The position numbers were made by a program, and so were the translations under genes. The notes beneath the pieces were generated by a model. It did not search any database and had not been told where the DNA came from. It saw only the letters and a list, made by a program, of their open reading frames with translations. Of a DNA stretch of 64,000 bases, positions 1 to 6,987 are shown piece after piece; the stretch's first letter is position 1, and each line of letters begins with the position of its first letter. This DNA is from Sphingomonas aracearum (GTDB lineage Bacteria; Pseudomonadota; Alphaproteobacteria; Sphingomonadales; Sphingomonadaceae): positions 744,001 to 808,000 of the forward strand of contig NZ_QQNB01000001.1 of NCBI RefSeq assembly GCF_003345355.1, read 5' to 3'.

Positions 1-296
1 GCCAGGTCCGCAATGGTGCGGGCGACCCGCAGGACGCGCGTATAGCTGCGCGCCGACAGCCGCATGGCCTCGCTCGCCTGCGCCAGCAGCGCGCGGCCGG
101 GCTCGTCGGGCGTGCAGGCGGCGTCGAGCGCCTCGCCTTCCAGCTCGGCATTGGTGCGCGCGCCCCTGCCCCGCTGCACCGCGCGGGCGGCCGCCACGCG
201 GGCGGCGACTTCGGCGGAGCCCTCGGTCGGCGGCGGCAGGACGAGGTCGGCGGCGCTGACCGCCTGCACCTCGACATGGAGGTCGATACGGTCGAG
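1..296 (-). pseudogene. comM: ComM/YifB C-terminal fragment (gene split by element 1)
   Basis: Reading the minus strand gives the C-terminal part of the Mg-chelatase-like AAA+ protein ComM, starting LDRIDLHVEVQAV and running off the window edge after SYTRVLRVARTIADLA. ComM is a hexameric branch-migration helicase acting in natural transformation. The codons before this piece lie at 19237 onward: joining GPLLD there to RIDLHVE here restores the normal protein. The break is the serine-integrase insertion, so this fragment has no start of its own. Seen directly; the family assignment is by recognition. Confidence 0.93.
291..296. other. attL core of element 1 (GTCGAG)
   Basis: The hexamer GTCGAG occurs here and again at 19231-19236. 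Joining sequence left of this copy to sequence right of the other restores comM exactly, so these are the attL and attR cores of a serine-recombinase insertion. Identity does not extend beyond six bases on either side. Confidence 0.88.
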
Positions 297-309
297 AAAT
301 GAGCACCTT

Positions 310-1002
310 TCAAGAGCGAACTGTCGAAACTTCCACGGGCTCGCCTCGCATGAACGCTGCCAGCGACTCGGGTGTGGTATCGCTCAAGCCCTCGGCGACC
401 ATGGCGTGCTGCCATTCGACCACAGCGGCCATCATGCCGGGTTGGTTGTAGTGAGGTCCGACGATCTGCCCCCATAGCTCCACTTCGCGCAGCGTGACCG
501 CGCGGGCGCTCCACATGATCTCGGCAGACGCGACGATTGAGCGGGCAACGCCCTCATCAATCACTTCGGTGGGGATGCTCCAATGCCGCTTCGCCAAGCA
601 GTCTGTGTAGAAGCTCACCTGCTTGAGGGCGTCCAGAATGCCGGTGTGTTCGGCGTCGGGGTCAACGCCTGCTGCCAAGCCCTGCATGGTCCGGGCACCC
701 TGCCCCACCAGTTGCGGGATGATCCAACCGGCATTCTTCGCCCGGTGGCTGCGATATTCGCGCCAAGCCGCCTTCACGTCGGCGGGATCGCTCACGAGGG
801 CGAGGCGCTTGAGGATGATGACCTTGCCCCGTTCCTCCATGGAGAGGATCGCAAGCGCCGTAGCGGACGGGTAGCGCCCCGCCTCCAGCAATAGCTTGGC
901 GTCATCAAGCAAACGGAGGGCGTTCGCCTGTGCAGCGGCGATTCCCTCCGTGATATGTGCGGGCGTTAGCGGTCCCGCGTATGGTTGAAGGTGTGACTTC
1001 AT
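310..1002 (-). CDS. AbiV-like HEPN abortive-infection protein
   Basis: A 230-aa protein resembling the AbiV family: an all-helical HEPN-type domain with the characteristic stretch AILSMEERGKVIILKRL (about residues 47-63), followed by YRSHRAKNAGW, which holds an Arg/His pair of the kind that forms the HEPN RNase site. AbiV-type proteins stop phage growth by blocking translation after infection. The ATG at 1002 was chosen because it follows the upstream stop; an in-frame start at 1062 would overlap the neighbour. The stop lies 14 bp from attL, so this is the outermost gene of the element, a usual place for defence cargo. The HEPN reading is by motif, not by structure. Confidence 0.68.
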   Translation of the reverse strand: MKSHLQPYAGPLTPAHITEGIAAAQANALRLLDDAKLLLEAGRYPSATALAILSMEERGKVIILKRLALVSDPADVKAAWREYRSHRAKNAGWIIPQLVGQGARTMQGLAAGVDPDAEHTGILDALKQVSFYTDCLAKRHWSIPTEVIDEGVARSIVASAEIMWSARAVTLREVELWGQIVGPHYNQPGMMAAVVEWQHAMVAEGLSDTTPESLAAFMRGEPVEVSTVRS

Positions 1003-1031
1003 AGCCGCCGATGGTGGCGGCTGGATCGGTG

Positions 1032-1244
1032 TCAGTCCACTTCGAAGGTCTCCATCAGCCATGCTTCGAAGGCGGCTTCTTCGTCCGGGCTCATCGTCTG
1101 GCGATCTTCAAGGTAAGCCTGCCGGTAGAACCGGAGGGCGTAGGATCGTCGCTCGGCAGGGTCGCGGGTCGCCGCCGCCACTTCCGCGTTCAGAATGATC
1201 GCTTGAAGCCGAAGGATCGCGTTCTCGATCTTGCCCACCCACAT
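1032..1244 (-). CDS. Small hypothetical protein
   Basis: A 70-aa acidic, helical protein beginning MWVGKIENAILRLQAIILNAEV and ending FEAWLMETFEVD. No family recognised. Its ATG overlaps the stop of the preceding gene in an ATGA junction, so it is translationally coupled within a minus-strand operon that starts at 2629. There is no signal peptide or membrane segment. Confidence 0.6.
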   Translation of the reverse strand: MWVGKIENAILRLQAIILNAEVAAATRDPAERRSYALRFYRQAYLEDRQTMSPDEEAAFEAWLMETFEVD

Positions 1245-1390
1245 CAGGGCAGGCCCTTTCGCCGACGCCACGCGGCCTTCGCCCGATCCGAGCGAAGCTG
1301 CGTCTCCCGCTTGCGCGTCCAGTAGGCCGCGACCGCCGCCTCCATGATCGCGGCGACTTCTGCCGGGGTGATGGTCTCGGGATCGATCAT
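1244..1390 (-). CDS. Very small hypothetical protein
   Basis: A 48-aa protein, MIDPETITPAEVAAIMEAAV to RRRKGLP, with an acidic helical N-terminus and a very basic C-terminus (AKAAWRRRKGLP). Start chosen from the ATGA overlap with the gene upstream; its stop overlaps the next start in the same way. Function unknown; the basic tail could bind nucleic acid, which is inference. Confidence 0.55.
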   Translation of the reverse strand: MIDPETITPAEVAAIMEAAVAAYWTRKRETQLRSDRAKAAWRRRKGLP

Positions 1391-1599
1391 GCAACCCTCC
1401 ACGAGAAATCGGCCACCACCCATGCGTAGGTGCGGGTGAGGTGTTCGGCGATCTGCTCGTCCACGAAGCCGTCCGGGGCGTCGTTGGGGTGGTCGCCCCA
1501 CCAATCGAGGGTGATGGTGGTGGGAAGACCGGTCTGCTCACCGTCATCATCCCACACGATGTCTTCAACGATCAGTTTCGCAGTGGTGGGCTCGTTCAT
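1387..1599 (-). CDS. Small hypothetical acidic protein
   Basis: A 70-aa acidic protein (MNEPTTAKLIVEDIVWDDDG to ADFSWRVA). It has ATGA overlaps at both ends, so it sits inside the coupled minus-strand operon. No recognised domain. Acidic small proteins in phage early regions are often inhibitors of host or phage nucleic-acid-binding proteins, but nothing in the sequence proves that here. Confidence 0.58.
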   Translation of the reverse strand: MNEPTTAKLIVEDIVWDDDGEQTGLPTTITLDWWGDHPNDAPDGFVDEQIAEHLTRTYAWVVADFSWRVA

Positions 1600-1949
1600 C
1601 GTGCGGCCTCCGCCTCGAAGGCTTCCACGAGCGTCTTTGCTTCCCGGTAACGATTGCGCTGCGCGGCGATCGACAGTCGGGCAATGGGGTGGAAGGTCTC
1701 GCGACCTACGTTTTCCCATTCGAACCGCGATAGCGCGATGACACGGGGCTGGTGGGTAAAACCACAGGTGCCAGTAGCCGTCTTTCCCGCCCGCTCGCGG
1801 ACGATGCCGCCACGGGCACCGCCGTTCCATTCGATGAAGTTGGGGTTCACCTCACCGTCCATCATGAACGCGGACGCGGTGAAGGTGATGCCGTCCACCA
1901 CCTTGGTGCTGCCATATGCCGCGAGCTTGCGGCGGTTCTTGTCAGTCAT
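1596..1949 (-). CDS. Hypothetical protein in early-type operon
   Basis: A 117-aa protein starting MTDKNRRKLAAYGSTKVVDG, with GGARGGIVRERAGKTATG in the middle and a helical C-terminus. A good Shine-Dalgarno (GGAG) precedes the ATG at 1949. It lies 72 bp after the AlpA-like gene and is coupled to the next gene by ATGA. The family is not recognised. Confidence 0.62.
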   Translation of the reverse strand: MTDKNRRKLAAYGSTKVVDGITFTASAFMMDGEVNPNFIEWNGGARGGIVRERAGKTATGTCGFTHQPRVIALSRFEWENVGRETFHPIARLSIAAQRNRYREAKTLVEAFEAEAAR

Positions 1950-2021
1950 AGGTCATAGCTCCGCCATGCTGGCGAAGGTGACCCGCCAGTCAGGTAAATT
2001 GGTTTTCAGTTTGGTGGGTAA

Positions 2022-2204
2022 TCAGGCGCGCTCGCTGTGCGGCCATCGCCCCATCTGATCGCGGTTGGCATCCCACCAGCCTATCACCGCCGCTTCATCG
2101 AAGTGACCGATCCGGGTTGGTGCGGGAAAGTTCCGGGCTGTGCGCCAGCGATAGAAGGTCGATCGCGACGCCCCGGTGAGGGCGAGGATTTCTTCGACGT
2201 TCAC
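2022..2204 (-). CDS. AlpA/excisionase-like HTH protein
   Basis: A 60-aa winged-helix/MerR-type DNA-binding protein: MNVEEILALTGASRSTFYRWRTARNFPAP followed by RIGHFDEAAVIGWW. The STFYRWR recognition helix and the trailing W motif are typical of AlpA-like regulators and recombination directionality factors. It overlaps the upstream gene by 4 bp. In an integrase element it is the best candidate for controlling excision or the early promoter at 2640-2950. Confidence 0.75.
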   Translation of the reverse strand: MNVEEILALTGASRSTFYRWRTARNFPAPTRIGHFDEAAVIGWWDANRDQMGRWPHSERA

Positions 2205-2629
2205 GCCGCCTCCCGCTCCCGGACACGAGCGTGGGTGCCGTCTGCCTCGCCCCGCTCGTCAATAGCGCCGATGAAAGCCATGAGCGCCTTCAAAGGCGGT
2301 TCGCAGTGGACCATGTGACCAGCGGGCTTGTTGTAGGCGGCTTCGAGCTTGTTGATGATCAGTCCCTTGCCGTAGCCCATCGGCACCTTCTTCGACCAAT
2401 CAAGGAAGTCGTCGGCGTCCATGGTCATGGCGGTGAAGAAGCCCATCATCGGATCGAGGTCCACGTAGTTCGCGTTCTCGATAGTGGGGTGAGGCGTAAG
2501 ACCAAAGGTCTTGGAGTGCAGCACCTGCACCATGCCGCCGTTCTTCGCGCGGATCACGAACGCCGAACCATCCGGCCTCTTGAACACAGCGGTGATCTTG
2601 TCGTCGTTCCAGTTGATCTTGTAGGGCAT
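2201..2629 (-). CDS. Hypothetical protein, first gene of minus-strand operon
   Basis: A 142-aa soluble protein (MPYKINWNDDKITAVFKRPD to RVREREAA). It starts at ATG 2629 and is the first gene after the divergent control region, so probably the earliest expressed product of the left operon. No known domain; the N-terminal half is beta-rich, the C-terminal half helical (KALMAFIGAIDERGE). Confidence 0.6.
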   Translation of the reverse strand: MPYKINWNDDKITAVFKRPDGSAFVIRAKNGGMVQVLHSKTFGLTPHPTIENANYVDLDPMMGFFTAMTMDADDFLDWSKKVPMGYGKGLIINKLEAAYNKPAGHMVHCEPPLKALMAFIGAIDERGEADGTHARVREREAA

Positions 2630-2702
2630 AATCTCTGGTCCCGTTCATCTTTGCGATGACGAGTAGGTCTCATGAGACTGCGAATATAACAAGCAAATTC
2701 CG

Positions 2703-2750
2703 ACCGAACTGTGCAAAAACCGAACTGTGTAGTCTATAATCAATTATAGA
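2703..2750. promoter_or_regulatory. Operator-like region: direct repeats plus 18-bp palindrome with -10-like TATAAT
   Basis: ACCGAACTGTG occurs twice (2703-2713 and 2719-2729), exactly 16 bp apart. Directly after it is the palindrome TCTATAAT-CA-ATTATAGA (2733-2750), which places a perfect TATAAT hexamer on each strand. It lies in the 327-bp AT-rich gap between the divergent genes at 2629 and 2957, so it is a likely bidirectional promoter/operator. No clear -35 box was found at 17 bp on either strand. Confidence 0.6.
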
Positions 2751-2956
2751 ACAACTTCCGGTAGCGCCTTCGTGCTGCGGAGCGTCTCACACTTTTCCAA
2801 TACGTCAAGTTTTTCTGCTTTTTGGGTCTGGTAGGTGCGTTAACCAAGTTCACGGAAATCGGGTCAAGTCCGAATCACCCGCGTTAATCTCGATGGCCGA
2901 AACTGATTTACAGGAGATCGTTGCCCGATTGCCCGTAGTCCGTTTAACCTTCGACC

Positions 2957-3505
2957 ATGGCGCGAACGGCGAAGACGAAGGCTCTGCGGGTCGCGCCGCC
3001 GTTCACCGGCTCGATCGATGCGAAGGTGCCTGCCGAGAACGTGGAGTTGTCCCACTACCTCGCCGAAACACGCCGATGGATCGCCTACAGCAAAGCGTCG
3101 GACGGGAAGGTGTTCTTCGGGGATGGCGCGACAGAGCCTCTGGCACGTCGCGCGGCGGGTCTGCGCACCCTCGCCCATCTGGAAGGTCGAGCGTCGGGCG
3201 AAGCCGAAGGGCTTTCGCCGGACGATATCAAAAAAGCGCGTGATGAACTCGCGCGAGAGTTGGCGCAGCTTCGAGTGCTCGTGATGACGAGCAATCTACC
3301 CTTCCCTGATGGGTATCCGAGAGAAGTCGTTCTGACGGAGTTGCAGGCATCGCGTGAGATCGTGCTTGCGACAGACGAGCGTGGGATCATCGCACGGTGG
3401 ACCCTTCCCACGCTCCTGTTCCTCGCAGGGGGCTTTGCTAACGGGATCATCGGCAAGGGTGCGGAGAAGTCGCTTGAGCTTCTGACGAAGCTGTTAGCGG
3501 GGTAA
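2957..3505 (+). CDS. Hypothetical protein with C-terminal hydrophobic segment
   Basis: A 182-aa protein. The N-terminus is basic (MARTAKTKALRVAPPFTGS), the middle is a charged helix (DDIKKARDELARELAQL) and a single hydrophobic stretch (LPTLLFLAGGFANGIIG, about residues 149-165) lies near the end. It faces away from the left operon across the control region. No family recognised. The C-terminal segment may anchor it to the membrane. Confidence 0.6.
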   Translation: MARTAKTKALRVAPPFTGSIDAKVPAENVELSHYLAETRRWIAYSKASDGKVFFGDGATEPLARRAAGLRTLAHLEGRASGEAEGLSPDDIKKARDELARELAQLRVLVMTSNLPFPDGYPREVVLTELQASREIVLATDERGIIARWTLPTLLFLAGGFANGIIGKGAEKSLELLTKLLAG

Positions 3506-3523
3506 ATCAGTTTCGCAGCGCCA

Positions 3524-3907
3524 TCACACCGGAGGCGACATGATGGCCTCGGCTCGCGCCAGCCAATCCGCAAGGTGAGGATCGCGGGTCACGTCGGCGA
3601 GATCATAGCCCTTGGCGAGGAAGCGCTTCTCTGCCGTGCTCTTGGCGTCGTTGCAGTCGGTGCAGGTCGGTGCGAGGTTCGCGGGATCATCGGTGCCCCC
3701 AAGCGCGAGCGCCACGATATGATCGAGCACCGTAGCGCCCCGTATAAGCCCGGTGGAGCGGCAGTAACGGCACAAGGGCTCTGCGGACAGCAAACGCTCG
3801 CGAAGCCTGCTGTAAGCGCGGCTACGGTCCCGCAGGGCATGTGAGCCGCCCTGCTTGGAGCGTTGCTGCTTCGGACGGCTGGAGAAGGTGGCGGGCTTGT
3901 CGGGCAC
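3524..3907 (-). CDS. HNH endonuclease
   Basis: A 127-aa HNH nuclease: CRYCRSTGLI, then VLDHIVALALGGTDDPANLAP, then CTDCNDAKS. These give the ββα-metal fold with paired Cys residues binding zinc and the DH...N...N catalytic set. The N-terminus is basic (RPKQQRSKQGGS). The start is GTG at 3907, four bases after a CTAAATA late-promoter motif and without a properly spaced ribosome site, which suggests late expression from a leaderless mRNA. Small HNH proteins in phages assist packaging cleavage or nick competing genomes. Confidence 0.82.
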   Translation of the reverse strand: MPDKPATFSSRPKQQRSKQGGSHALRDRSRAYSRLRERLLSAEPLCRYCRSTGLIRGATVLDHIVALALGGTDDPANLAPTCTDCNDAKSTAEKRFLAKGYDLADVTRDPHLADWLARAEAIMSPPV

Positions 3908-3911
3908 CTGT

Positions 3912-3918
3912 TATTTAG
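3912..3918 (-). promoter_or_regulatory. T4-type late promoter motif CTAAATA
   Basis: On the minus strand the sequence is CTAAATA-ACAG-GTG: the motif ends 4 nt before the HNH gene's GTG start. An inverted repeat (CTCCA...TGGAG) lies just upstream. It matches seven of eight positions of the T4 late element TATAAATA. Confidence 0.7.
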
Positions 3919-3943
3919 GCGCTCCAAGGGGCTGGAGTGCGAT

Positions 3944-4534
3944 GTGAGCGGTTTTGATGAATGGAGTGATCAGGCGCTACTTTCCAGTCGGGCCTATCTC
4001 ACTTCCGTCACCTCCGCTGTCTATGTCATGGCTTCGGAAGGCACCGCTCAACTTCATCGATCCGGTGTCATCGGAAAGAACCAGCAGGAAAACAACGCCG
4101 CAAAGCGGTTGAGCCAACTGAACAACGGCAATCTGAAAGAGCACGCTCCATGGCGGTTTGTCTTCCTTGCCCCGCTGTCTTCCGACCTTGCCGTGGGGCT
4201 CACAGCGGCAGAGAAAGCCCTACAAACTGCTTTATCGGCAACCTTTGACACGGATCGCCGGAGCCTTTTCTACACAGGCGATCTCTCTTTGGTTGTCGCT
4301 ACTGCGCAGCAGGCGGTAGCGAAAGTGCTTGCCGACGATCAAGGCGAAGACCATTCAAAACTCGCGGCGGCTCTTGAGGCTTATCTCGAAGTCGGTGCGC
4401 GAGCGGAAAACCGATCTTTCTCCCACGAGCGCGCAGTCACTGCCGCGAAAGAGATCGTGTTCGCTGAAATGCGTCGATCCTTTAACCTCAAGCTGGCACG
4501 AGCGCTTCAGAACGCGATCAAGGTAGAAAGCTGA
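3944..4534 (+). CDS. Hypothetical protein, possibly GIY-YIG/T5orf172-like
   Basis: A 196-aa protein. GTG 3944 is chosen as start because GGAG lies 7 nt upstream. The region SAVYVMASEG...IGKNQQENNAAKRLSQLNNGN has the spacing and RL.QLN signature of GIY-YIG-fold T5orf172-type domains, but the second Tyr motif and catalytic Arg cannot be placed with certainty. The second half is helical with a basic end (MRRSFNLKLARALQNAIKVES). It converges with the nuclease-like gene on the minus strand, overlapping by 17 bp. Confidence 0.5.
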   Translation: MSGFDEWSDQALLSSRAYLTSVTSAVYVMASEGTAQLHRSGVIGKNQQENNAAKRLSQLNNGNLKEHAPWRFVFLAPLSSDLAVGLTAAEKALQTALSATFDTDRRSLFYTGDLSLVVATAQQAVAKVLADDQGEDHSKLAAALEAYLEVGARAENRSFSHERAVTAAKEIVFAEMRRSFNLKLARALQNAIKVES

Positions 4535-4931
4535 CGGGACATGCTTCCCGTGCCTTGCGGGCGAGCCGCTGTAGCTCCCGGAGATCGTCCAGATGGAGGA
4601 TCGCCAGCGGCTTGGCGCGATCATGCTGGACCACCGCCACGGGCATCAGGCCATCACCGCGTTCGGCTTGGTCGATCGCCGCATAGGCTTTGGCGAAGCC
4701 GTTGGCGTGGGCCTTGGCCTCATAGCTGTAGGGGTGAACTCGTTTTGCAGCCGGGGTGAGGATGATATCCGCGCCGCTGCTCCCCATTGGACAGGACAGC
4801 ACGTCGGCGGGATCGAGGTCCGGGTTGTCGGCGCGGATCGCGTCCCGGAGCTTGTTCTGTAGGCGGCACGCCTTGGCCTTGGCCGATCGGATAGAGCACT
4901 TGCGGGGCTTGGGTAAAGTATTCGTGGTCAC
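4518..4931 (-). CDS. PD-(D/E)XK-like nuclease (resolvase-like)
   Basis: A 137-aa protein with the pattern SSGADIILTPAAKRVHPYSYEAKAHA, in which D and E.K form the core of a PD-(D/E)XK site, followed by an alternating helix (AKAYAAIDQAE) and VAVVQHDRAKPLAILHLDDL. Phage proteins of this type act as Holliday-junction-resolvase-like or VRR-type nucleases. The basic N-terminus would bind DNA. GTG start at 4931, four bases after a CTAAATA motif, so probably late-expressed. The nuclease reading rests on motif shape only. Confidence 0.6.
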   Translation of the reverse strand: MTTNTLPKPRKCSIRSAKAKACRLQNKLRDAIRADNPDLDPADVLSCPMGSSGADIILTPAAKRVHPYSYEAKAHANGFAKAYAAIDQAERGDGLMPVAVVQHDRAKPLAILHLDDLRELQRLARKAREACPVSFLP

Positions 4932-4935
4932 CCTC

Positions 4936-4942
4936 TATTTAG
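4936..4942 (-). promoter_or_regulatory. T4-type late promoter motif CTAAATA
   Basis: Minus-strand CTAAATA-GAGG-GTG, 4 nt from the start of the 4931 gene. The motif is also the loop of a short hairpin CTCT-AAAT-AGAG, and AGAGG abuts the start codon, too close for a normal Shine-Dalgarno. Confidence 0.7.
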
Positions 4943-4967
4943 AGCCACCAAGATGAGGCGGGACGCC

Positions 4968-5210
4968 TGCCTCCACTAACTCCACTCTTCTCAAGCCAGA
5001 AATGGCGTTTTTCTGCCGTTTATGGCACCAAGGGGAGGAGTGGAGGCAACATGCTCCATAGCTATTAGGTGTGTTTTGTCTTCTTAAATTCTATATCTAT
5101 AAAAACTACCTCCACCTCCTCCACTCCAGTCAAAAACCAAAGATTTCTGCGGGTTTAAGCAAAAATAGTCGGTGGAGGAAGGTGGAGAAAAGGGCCAAAA
5201 AGTGGAGGCA
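4968..5210. repeat. Iteron cluster, candidate replication origin
   Basis: The 10-mer AGTGGAGGCA occurs at 4968-4977 (reverse orientation), 5039-5048 and 5201-5210, with further partial TGGAG copies in both orientations around 4980, 5033, 5106-5127 and 5171-5187. The region is AT-rich and lies in a 577-bp gap directly upstream of the replication helicase gene. This is the usual place and structure of an iteron origin. No initiator protein separate from the helicase was recognised. Confidence 0.6.
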
Positions 5211-5266
5211 AGCCGTTTTTTCTTGCTCATGGCTTGAAGTAATAGACAGGCGAACTCGCACCTTGG

Positions 5267-5274
5267 TATAAATA
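5267..5274 (+). promoter_or_regulatory. T4-type late promoter, exact TATAAATA
   Basis: A perfect T4 late promoter octamer. It lies in the loop of an inverted repeat TCGCAC...GTGCGA. Three nucleotides downstream a GTG opens a 47-codon frame (5278-5421), and a strong terminator follows at 5338-5372, so the transcript may be a roughly 90-nt RNA or a small mRNA. Confidence 0.6.
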
Positions 5275-5277
5275 AAA

Positions 5278-5372
5278 GTGCGAACGGGGTTCGATACCTC
5301 TCCCCGATCTCTTCATATTGTGTTTCTTTGTCTACTTGGCCTCGGTTGGCGGCATCCAACCGGGGCCTTTTT
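5278..5372 (+). ncRNA. Candidate small RNA (or leader of a 47-codon frame)
   Basis: The interval between a TATAAATA promoter and a Rho-independent terminator. It contains a hairpin CGGGG...CCCCG followed by the terminator stem. The alternative is a frame opening GTG CGA ACG at 5278 and ending TAA at 5421 inside the next CTAAATA motif; the terminator inside it argues for an RNA product. Position between origin and helicase would suit copy-number or translation control. Confidence 0.4.
5338..5372 (+). terminator. Rho-independent terminator
   Basis: Stem GGCCTCGGTTGG (5338-5349) pairs with CCAACCGGGGCC (5356-5367) with one G-T wobble, loop of six, followed by TTTTT. Confidence 0.82.
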
Positions 5373-5413
5373 CTTGCGCGCAGATGAATATGGCACCGGT
5401 TCGGCGCGTGGTG

Positions 5414-5420
5414 CTAAATA
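5414..5420 (+). promoter_or_regulatory. T4-type late promoter motif CTAAATA
   Basis: CTAAATA just downstream of the terminator, in the loop of GTGCT-AAATAAA-AGCAC. Initiation here would give the helicase gene a leader of about 85 nt that contains the ribosome-site hairpin at 5483-5506. Confidence 0.55.
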
Positions 5421-5482
5421 AAAGCACAACAGGGAATGCCGTCCCTACCAACACAATGCGAGCCGCGCATGGCATGGATGGC

Positions 5483-5506
5483 GTTCCTTCATTTAGTAGA
5501 AGGAAC
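5483..5506 (+). promoter_or_regulatory. Hairpin sequestering the helicase ribosome-binding site
   Basis: GTTCCTTC (5483-5490) and GAAGGAAC (5499-5506) form a perfect 8-bp stem with loop ATTTAGTA. The Shine-Dalgarno AAGGA is inside the stem and the ATG is 2 nt after it, so folding would block initiation. It could be a target for a repressor protein or an antisense RNA. Confidence 0.6.
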
Positions 5507-5508
5507 AC

Positions 5509-6987
5509 ATGACAGAACAAGACATTCTCAACTTCATCGTTACCACGAACCCGACGCCCGAACTCTCCGAGATCATCGCGCAACTCGATTTCGACAACGA
5601 GACCTATCCGAACCTCGAAGCCTCCATCATCAAGCTCGGCATCGCCAGCAAGACGGAATGGCAGAAGGCGTTCCGATCCGCACAGCGCGCCCACCGCATC
5701 CGCTCCGCCCTTGGCACCGTGCCCGCCACGCCCCGCGAGTTGGTCGAAGCGATCCTTGATACCTACGCCTTCCGCCTGAACGCCAACGCCGCGCATCCCC
5801 TGTCGTGGGTGAGCCCGATCCAGAAGAACCGCGTCCGCCTGTCGGTGGATGAGTTGATCGAGGAAGCCACGTCGGTGAACCGCAACCTGCTTGGCGACCA
5901 GTTCAAGAAGGCCAACGTCGTGGACGAAGTGGTCTATCTCCAGCGCAAGGTGGACCACGAGGTTCGCTCCGCCATTCTGGAAAAGCTCACGCAGACCGGC
6001 ACCACGTTCGATTGGGATGCCCTGATCGCCACCAGCTTCGATACCACCAACGTGTCGGCGGAGATCACCATCGCGGTGCTCCAGAAATTGATTTGGCAGA
6101 TTAAGCGCCGCCTCGCTGGCCTCCCGATCGTCTACCACCTCATGCCGGTGGTCTACGGGTCGCAGGGCTGCGGTAAATCGGTTTTCATCACCAAGCTGCT
6201 TGGTGAGCTTGGATCGCTGTTCGCCACCACCGACTTCAACCGCCTGTCCGACAACCGCGAAGCCAACCTGTTCCGCAACTTCGCCCTGTTCTTGGACGAA
6301 ATGAACAAGGCGGATCGCGCCGACATGGACGCCGTTAAGGCGGTGATCACCCGCGAGGAGCTTTCCTACCGCCCCATGGGGACCAACGCCTCCGTGAGCA
6401 TGGACCAGAACGCCTGCTTCATCGGCGCGTCGAACAAGCTGCTGGAGCAGTTGATCAACGATCCCACCGGCATCCGCCGCTTCTTCCAAATCGATTTCAA
6501 CAGCGCCTCCGGGCCTGCCGAGTTTGCCTTCATCAACGGTCTCGATTTCACGGCGATGTGGTGTTCGGTCGATCACCTCGCCGCCGATCCGTGCGAGCCG
6601 CACCGTGAGGCGATGAAGGCTCTCCAATCCCGTCACGCCAACCGCTCGTCCGTGGGCGAGTTTGCCGACGCGCTGGTGGCGAACGAAGGCCGCTACCGCG
6701 TGCCGTCCAGCTTCGAGGGCGGGTCCGTTGATCGCACGCTCCGCACGGGCGTGATCGCCAAGGATGAAATCTACCTCGCCTACCGCGATTGGTGCGCCGT
6801 GATGCGGAAGAAGGCCGCGCTGGAACAGGCCGGGTTCCTCTCGGAGCTTCGCCGCATGTCGTCGCAGGAAGCGGGCTTCCCGATCCAGCCGAAGAAGACC
6901 AACAAGATGAACGGCTGGCAGTATGTCGGGCCGATCGCCGAAGCCACGAAGGCACTGGACGTGTTCCACGGTCGGGTGATGGCATGA
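5509..6987 (+). CDS. P-loop replication helicase (D5/VirE-like, DUF5906 type)
   Basis: A 492-aa ATPase. Walker A is GSQGCGKSVFITKLL (about residues 220-234); the Walker B stretch FALFLDEMNKADRAD follows about 40 residues later, then CFIGASNKLLEQL as a sensor-like motif, then GIRRFFQIDF. This layout is that of phage and plasmid D5/VirE-type helicases that open replication origins. The N-terminal 200 residues carry no primase motif I recognise. Its place directly after the iteron cluster supports a role in element replication. It is coupled by ATGA to the next gene. Confidence 0.78.
   Translation: MTEQDILNFIVTTNPTPELSEIIAQLDFDNETYPNLEASIIKLGIASKTEWQKAFRSAQRAHRIRSALGTVPATPRELVEAILDTYAFRLNANAAHPLSWVSPIQKNRVRLSVDELIEEATSVNRNLLGDQFKKANVVDEVVYLQRKVDHEVRSAILEKLTQTGTTFDWDALIATSFDTTNVSAEITIAVLQKLIWQIKRRLAGLPIVYHLMPVVYGSQGCGKSVFITKLLGELGSLFATTDFNRLSDNREANLFRNFALFLDEMNKADRADMDAVKAVITREELSYRPMGTNASVSMDQNACFIGASNKLLEQLINDPTGIRRFFQIDFNSASGPAEFAFINGLDFTAMWCSVDHLAADPCEPHREAMKALQSRHANRSSVGEFADALVANEGRYRVPSSFEGGSVDRTLRTGVIAKDEIYLAYRDWCAVMRKKAALEQAGFLSELRRMSSQEAGFPIQPKKTNKMNGWQYVGPIAEATKALDVFHGRVMA

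Noticed and set aside
5490..5497. CTAAATG on the minus strand inside the helicase leader
   Set aside because: The final A of the motif is missing and no minus-strand gene follows; it is the loop of the ribosome-site hairpin.
5332..6969. Long open frame opposite the helicase
   Set aside because: It mirrors the codon pattern of the helicase gene, has no recognisable domain, and its start has no ribosome site; a GC-rich shadow frame.
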